Below are positions 6,343 through 9,891 of a DNA stretch of 9,891 bases, piece after piece. How positions within the stretch are numbered: the first letter of the stretch is position 1; each line of letters begins with the position of its first letter. The position numbers were made by a program, and so were the translations under genes. Under the pieces are notes generated by a model, which worked only from the letters and a program-made list of their open reading frames with translations, was not told the origin of the DNA and ran no database searches. This stretch comes from Dehalococcoidales bacterium. Its GTDB lineage: Bacteria; Chloroflexota; Dehalococcoidia; Dehalococcoidales; RBG-16-60-22. The stretch covers positions 1 to 9,891 of the forward strand of contig JAUVXN010000043.1 of the NCBI GenBank assembly GCA_030603605.1, given 5' to 3'.

Positions 6343-7215
6343 TTAGTCTTCGGGGTAAAAGGCGAGGCCAATGGTTCCAGTGCCACAGGCATAGCCCATC
6401 AGCGGGCTAAACTCACTAATCCATAACTCGGCACAATTGAATTCAGCCAGTACCCGTTCTTTTAGTTTTTCCGCTTCATCTAGGGCATAGGCATGCAACA
6501 CGGCAACATGCACCGGACTTTGCCCTACTTTATCTCTCATCATCTGCAGGATGCGGTTTATGCCATGCTTTCTATTTCTCACTGCGCTGACAAAATGCAC
6601 TGCTCCGGAAACGGTAAGAATGGGCCTGATATTGAGTATAGAGCCTACCTGAGATGCTATCTTGGGTATACGCCCGGAGCGGTAAACATGACGCATCGTA
6701 TCTAGGAGGACAACACAACTGACTCTGTCTCTCATCTCCTTGGCGGTGCTAGCTACTTCAGCTAGGTCCTTCCCCTCCATTGCTGCCCGGGCGGCGGCTA
6801 AAGCAACAAAACCTTCAGCAGCAGTAGCCGTTTGGGAGTCCAGCACCTCTATGGAGGTTTGTGGAAGTTCAGCTTTGGTTAGCTCTATAGCTTTTTGGGC
6901 AACATTATAGACTGCACTGAGTTTAAGCGAGACAGTAACACAAAAGATATCCTTGGCTCGTTTACTGGCACTGCGGTAGACTTTAAGGCAGTCCTCGGGC
7001 GAGGCAGAAGATGTCTTAAAAGAGCCCGGGTCTGCTAAGAATAATTCATACGCCTCAGATGGGGTTACATCTACCCAGTCCTTATAGAGCTTGTCCCCGG
7101 CGTAAAAGTTAAGTGGGATAATCTCAATCCCATACTGCTCAGCCAATTCCTTGGTGAGGCAAGCTATGCTATCAGTGACGACAGCTACCTTTTGCGTCAG
7201 AAACCTCCCCTGCAT
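6343..7215 (-). CDS. DegV family protein (copy 1, divergent)
   Basis: This is a tandem paralogue of the DegV gene that follows it. The 290 residues show the same plan: VAVVTDSIACL (10-20), KTSSASPEDCLKVY (67-80), EVLDSQTATAAEG (123-135), LDTMRHVYRSGRIP (171-184), RPILTV (197-202) and a final GLAFYPED. It differs from its neighbour at ligand-associated motifs: the ISSHFSATFNSA stretch is VSLKLSAVYNVA here (95-106), losing the second Ser, and the IHTGPG loop is YACGTG (275-280). It may prefer a different acyl ligand. The ATG at 7215 has no clear ribosome binding site before it. A strong GGGGAGG lies just inside the gene, but no good start codon follows at a suitable distance, so I keep the ATG. 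The 56-bp gap to the upstream UPF0182 gene shows no clear terminator. Confidence 0.88.
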   Translation of the reverse strand: MQGRFLTQKVAVVTDSIACLTKELAEQYGIEIIPLNFYAGDKLYKDWVDVTPSEAYELFLADPGSFKTSSASPEDCLKVYRSASKRAKDIFCVTVSLKLSAVYNVAQKAIELTKAELPQTSIEVLDSQTATAAEGFVALAAARAAMEGKDLAEVASTAKEMRDRVSCVVLLDTMRHVYRSGRIPKIASQVGSILNIRPILTVSGAVHFVSAVRNRKHGINRILQMMRDKVGQSPVHVAVLHAYALDEAEKLKERVLAEFNCAELWISEFSPLMGYACGTGTIGLAFYPED

Positions 7216-7271
7216 CGCTATTCACACTGGCGGTTAAAAACTGGTGCCCGATGCTGTTTATAGTCTCTAAT

Positions 7272-9260
7272 TCATTCCTGAGGAGCGCTTAATTCCACCA
7301 GTTGGCTCAGGACTTCCTCCATCTTCTTCAGCTCCTCTCCCCAGCTTGCCCAATCACCTGCCTGGAGATACTCTTGGGCTTTAGTATAATGCTCCTGGGC
7401 TAGCTGAGCCAGCTCAGCCAGCCCGGTGGGTAGCGGCATCCCGGGAGTGGGAGTGGGTGCAGTTACCGTGGGCTCTTCAGCGGGCAAGCCGGCATAGATG
7501 GCATTCAGACTCTGGGCGAGGGTTGGCTCCATAACAATGCGGTCTCCGCTGGCGACAATAACTCTCTTCAGTTCCGGCAGTTGTCCCCTCTCCGCTTTGA
7601 GATAAATGGGCTCCACATAGAGAATCGATTGCTCAATAGGTATCACCAGCAGGTTGCCACGTATAACCTGGGACCCTTTCTGTCCCCACAAGGTAAGCTG
7701 ACTGGAGATGGTGGGGTCTTGGTCTATTCGCGCCTCAATCTGTCTTGGTCCGTAAATTAACTTATCCTTGGGGAAATTATAGGCGATAAGTTTGCCATAC
7801 TTGTCACCGTCACTACGAGCTGCCAGCCAGGTAATCATATTGTCCTTCTGGGTGGGGGTGAAAGGAAGCATCAGGATGAATTCCTCTTGCTCCTCGCCGG
7901 GCAGTCTCATTATCACGTAGTAAGGCTCCACAGGTCGTTCGGTATCAGCGTAGGTCTCAAACGGGGTTGTCCACAAGTCCTCTTTGTTGTAAAAGACCCT
8001 GGGGTCTTGCATGTGATAGGTTTGGTACATCGAGGCTTGTATCTGGAAAAGGTCCTGGGGGTAGCGCAGGTGCGCTTGGAGCGACTCTGGCATTGCTTCC
8101 ATTGGTGTAAACAGAGCCGGAAAGATAGCAGCGTAGGTATTGACCAGCGCATCTTCGGGGTCGACGAGGTAAAAGGTGGTCAAGCCATCGTAGGCATTGA
8201 TAACTACCTTAACGCTATTGCGGACGTAGTTGATTCCCCCCGGAGTGGGTTGGGAATAGGGGAACCTGCCAGAGACAGTATAGGCATCCTGTACCCAGAA
8301 TAGCTCGCCATTGTCAATAACAATATACGGGTCACTGTCCAGCTTGAGGAAGGGAGCAATATGCCGCACTCGCTGCTGAATGTTACGGCGATAAAGAAGC
8401 TGGCTCTCTGGAGTCAGTTCCCCACTAATAAGAATGTTTATATCGCCGAGTTCCCAGGCGAAAGCCAGCTTACGGATAAAAGAACCTATCTCTATGCCGT
8501 TCTCAGCGGTATGCTTGGTATATACATTGGTATCTCCCTTGGGGTAGTCGAATTCCTCAACTCTGGTGCCGACAATAACATAATCGTTCGTCTTCTCTCC
8601 ATAGTAAATCTCGGGTTGCTCTATCTCAATCTTGCCTATTGGTGGCACATCCTTGACCCATAAGTTAGGCAAGCCTTCTTCACTGACCTCAATCGTTGGA
8701 CTCATGGCGATACCATAGCCATGGGTGAACTGGAGGCGTCGATTAACCCAGGTCTGGGCTTGAGAGGGAAGCTTTTCCGGTGAGAGTTCCCTGGCGGCTA
8801 GCATTACCTGGCGGGAGTCACCGTCAATTTGGTAGCGGTCAACATCAATGTCGACAAAATCATAGTATAGCCTTATTGACTGTATCTGGTTATAGGTATC
8901 CTTGAGGGGGCGATGATCCCATAACCTGATGTTATTCATAGTGGCACTATTTTGGGCGATATCCTGCTCGCTGGGAGCCAGTTCAACGGGAAAATCCTCT
9001 TCTTCTATCTGGTCAAGCCCGAAGGCAAGTCGGGTGAAGTGGATATTGTGCTCAATATAGGGGCTTTCTTTGGCTAGCTCGCTGGGTTCCACCTGGAACC
9101 TCTGCACTAGTGCTGGATAGATGCTCCCAAATATAATGGTGGAGACAACCCATAATCCTACAGGTATGATTAGCGAGTGTCTCCAGCGGCGGAGGACGAC
9201 AATTAGCAGTAGCATGCCCGATATCACGGCAACAACAATGAGAATCCGCCATGCCAACAA
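7272..9260 (-). CDS. UPF0182 (COG1615) membrane protein, 5'-truncated downstream copy
   Basis: UPF0182 proteins are large (about 900-1000 residues) membrane proteins of unknown function with several N-terminal membrane helices and a large extracytoplasmic part. Counting from the TTG at 9260, this copy has two hydrophobic segments (about 5-23 and 29-50), the long soluble region, a Pro/Thr-rich linker near 593-613 and an acidic helical tail rich in Glu and Lys to residue 662. The TTG has no ribosome binding site and lies inside conserved family sequence: the same frame stays open upstream to a TAA at 9378-9380, adding 39 residues that include LLYSRRGVIFGAGYTDVHAQ, a family-typical stretch. There is no ATG, GTG or other TTG in that extension. 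Coding homology therefore starts near 9354, where a 964-bp duplication joins, and the first few hundred residues are missing. It is probably not translated as a working protein unless initiated unusually. Confidence 0.8.
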   Translation of the reverse strand: MLAWRILIVVAVISGMLLLIVVLRRWRHSLIIPVGLWVVSTIIFGSIYPALVQRFQVEPSELAKESPYIEHNIHFTRLAFGLDQIEEEDFPVELAPSEQDIAQNSATMNNIRLWDHRPLKDTYNQIQSIRLYYDFVDIDVDRYQIDGDSRQVMLAARELSPEKLPSQAQTWVNRRLQFTHGYGIAMSPTIEVSEEGLPNLWVKDVPPIGKIEIEQPEIYYGEKTNDYVIVGTRVEEFDYPKGDTNVYTKHTAENGIEIGSFIRKLAFAWELGDINILISGELTPESQLLYRRNIQQRVRHIAPFLKLDSDPYIVIDNGELFWVQDAYTVSGRFPYSQPTPGGINYVRNSVKVVINAYDGLTTFYLVDPEDALVNTYAAIFPALFTPMEAMPESLQAHLRYPQDLFQIQASMYQTYHMQDPRVFYNKEDLWTTPFETYADTERPVEPYYVIMRLPGEEQEEFILMLPFTPTQKDNMITWLAARSDGDKYGKLIAYNFPKDKLIYGPRQIEARIDQDPTISSQLTLWGQKGSQVIRGNLLVIPIEQSILYVEPIYLKAERGQLPELKRVIVASGDRIVMEPTLAQSLNAIYAGLPAEEPTVTAPTPTPGMPLPTGLAELAQLAQEHYTKAQEYLQAGDWASWGEELKKMEEVLSQLVELSAPQE
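8390..8927. repeat. Direct repeat, left copy (within the UPF0182 gene)
   Basis: This 538-bp stretch matches 9354-9891 at a constant offset of 964 bp without gaps. I count about 26 mismatches by eye (roughly 95% identity), 19 of them within 8461-8580, while 8828-8927 is identical. The true repeat may be longer, since the other copy is cut by the window edge. The homology begins sharply at 8390, inside the codons for LLYRRN. Confidence 0.95.
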
Positions 9261-9273
9261 CTGAGCATGGACA

Positions 9274-9891
9274 TCAGTATAGCCGGCACCAAATATTACG
9301 CCACGGCGGGAGTAGAGAAGGTCGAAGATTTTGAGTCGGTAGCTCCAGGCAATGATAAAGAAGCTGGCTCCCTGGAGTTAGTTCCCCACTAATAAGAATG
9401 TTTATATCGCCGAGTTCCCAGGCGAAAGTCAGCTTGCGGATGAATGAGTTTATCTTTATGCCGTTCTCGCCAGTGTACTTGGTATAGACATTGGTATCTC
9501 CCTTGGGATAGTCAAATTCCTCAACTCTAGAGCCGACAAGAACATAATCGTTCGTCTTCTCTCCATAGTAAATCTCGGGTCGTTCTATCTCAATCTTGCC
9601 TATTGGTGGTACATCCTTGACCCATAAGTTAGGCAAGCCTTCTTCACTGACCTCAATCGTTGGACTCATGGCGATACCATAGCCATGGGTGAACTGGAGG
9701 CGCCGATTAACCCAGGTCTGGGCTTGAGAGGGAAGCTTTTCCGGTGAGAGCTCCCTGGCGGCTAGCATTACCTGGCGGGAGTCACCGTCAATTTGGTAGC
9801 GGTCAACATCAATGTCGACAAAATCATAGTATAGCCTTATTGACTGTATCTGGTTATAGGTATCCTTGAGGGGGCGATGATCCCATAACCT
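9274..9891 (-). pseudogene. UPF0182 upstream copy, cut by a frameshifting duplication junction (runs off the right edge)
   Basis: The frame is open from the window edge, beginning RLWDHRPLKD, through MLAARELSPEK to GELTPGSQLLY. Over this part it is the same protein as residues about 112-290 of the downstream UPF0182 copy, with 9 amino-acid replacements that I count by eye, no indels and no internal stops. At the junction near 9354 the frame leaves the homology and reads an unrelated 26-residue tail starting HCLELPTQ, ending with TGA at 9274-9276. The true N-terminal part should lie to the right of the window. This product would contain the membrane helices and only part of the soluble domain. 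The cause is a duplicated unit of 964 bp, one base more than a whole number of codons. Confidence 0.8.
9354..9891. repeat. Direct repeat, right copy (runs off the window)
   Basis: This is the partner of 8390-8927. It starts at the junction with the membrane-helix coding region of the downstream UPF0182 copy. If the duplicated unit is the full 964 bp, the sequence beyond 9891 should continue to match 8928-9353 and then lead into the N-terminal membrane helices of UPF0182. Confidence 0.93.

Noticed and set aside
8361..8663. Plus-strand open frame of 100 codons with hydrophobic stretches
   Set aside because: It is opposite conserved UPF0182 coding sequence; its apparent membrane segments come from the reversed codons.
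9274..9377. Programmed frameshift joining the two UPF0182 pieces in the 104-nt zone where both frames are open
   Set aside because: A +1 shift would be needed and I see no slippery heptamer or stalling site. The joined protein would have membrane helices re-entering after part of the soluble domain, which is implausible.
1..9891. Mobile element, phage, CRISPR or defence island
   Set aside because: No transposase, integrase, terminal inverted repeats, spacer-repeat arrays or tRNA genes were seen, and the genes are mostly of housekeeping type on one strand.

Overview
The window looks like a contig end from an anaerobic bacterium, most likely Chloroflexota (Dehalococcoidia-like). I infer this from remembered protein resemblances: a UPF0182 membrane protein, twin DegV proteins, and a molybdenum-cofactor set with a MobB carrying a C-terminal extension next to a DUF362 protein. 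No database search was possible. All credible genes lie on the minus strand and are tightly packed. There are no RNA genes, transposases, integrases or CRISPR arrays, and no gene-free stretch longer than about 110 bases.

Read in the direction of transcription (right to left), the right end (7272-9891) holds a disrupted UPF0182 gene. A stretch of at least 538 bp is present twice at a constant offset of 964 bp (8390-8927 and 9354-9891, the latter cut by the window edge). Because 964 is not a multiple of 3, the upstream copy runs into a wrong frame and stops, while the downstream copy keeps the whole C-terminal part but has lost its N-terminus. Next come two tandem DegV-family genes (7215 to 5472), a 90-bp gap, and then a closely spaced group: a P-loop kinase-like protein, a leucyl aminopeptidase (pepA) and an UPF0173 metallo-beta-lactamase-fold hydrolase (5381 to 2538).

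After a 109-bp gap comes a molybdenum-cofactor operon: mobA, moeA, mobB and a DUF362-like gene that leaves the window at its left edge. mobA/moeA and mobB/DUF362 overlap and moeA/mobB are 9 bp apart, so co-translation is likely. MoeA would insert molybdenum into molybdopterin, MobA would attach GMP to make the guanine dinucleotide form, and MobB would assist. The mobB here, however, has an in-frame internal deletion: it keeps the Walker A end and the C-terminal extension but lacks the middle of the protein.

I found no convincing new multi-gene system. The observations most worth checking are the diverged partial tandem duplication in the UPF0182 gene, the internally deleted MobB, and an altered signature loop in MoeA. 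The first two could be real rearrangements or strain-mixing errors in a metagenome assembly; read mapping would separate these.
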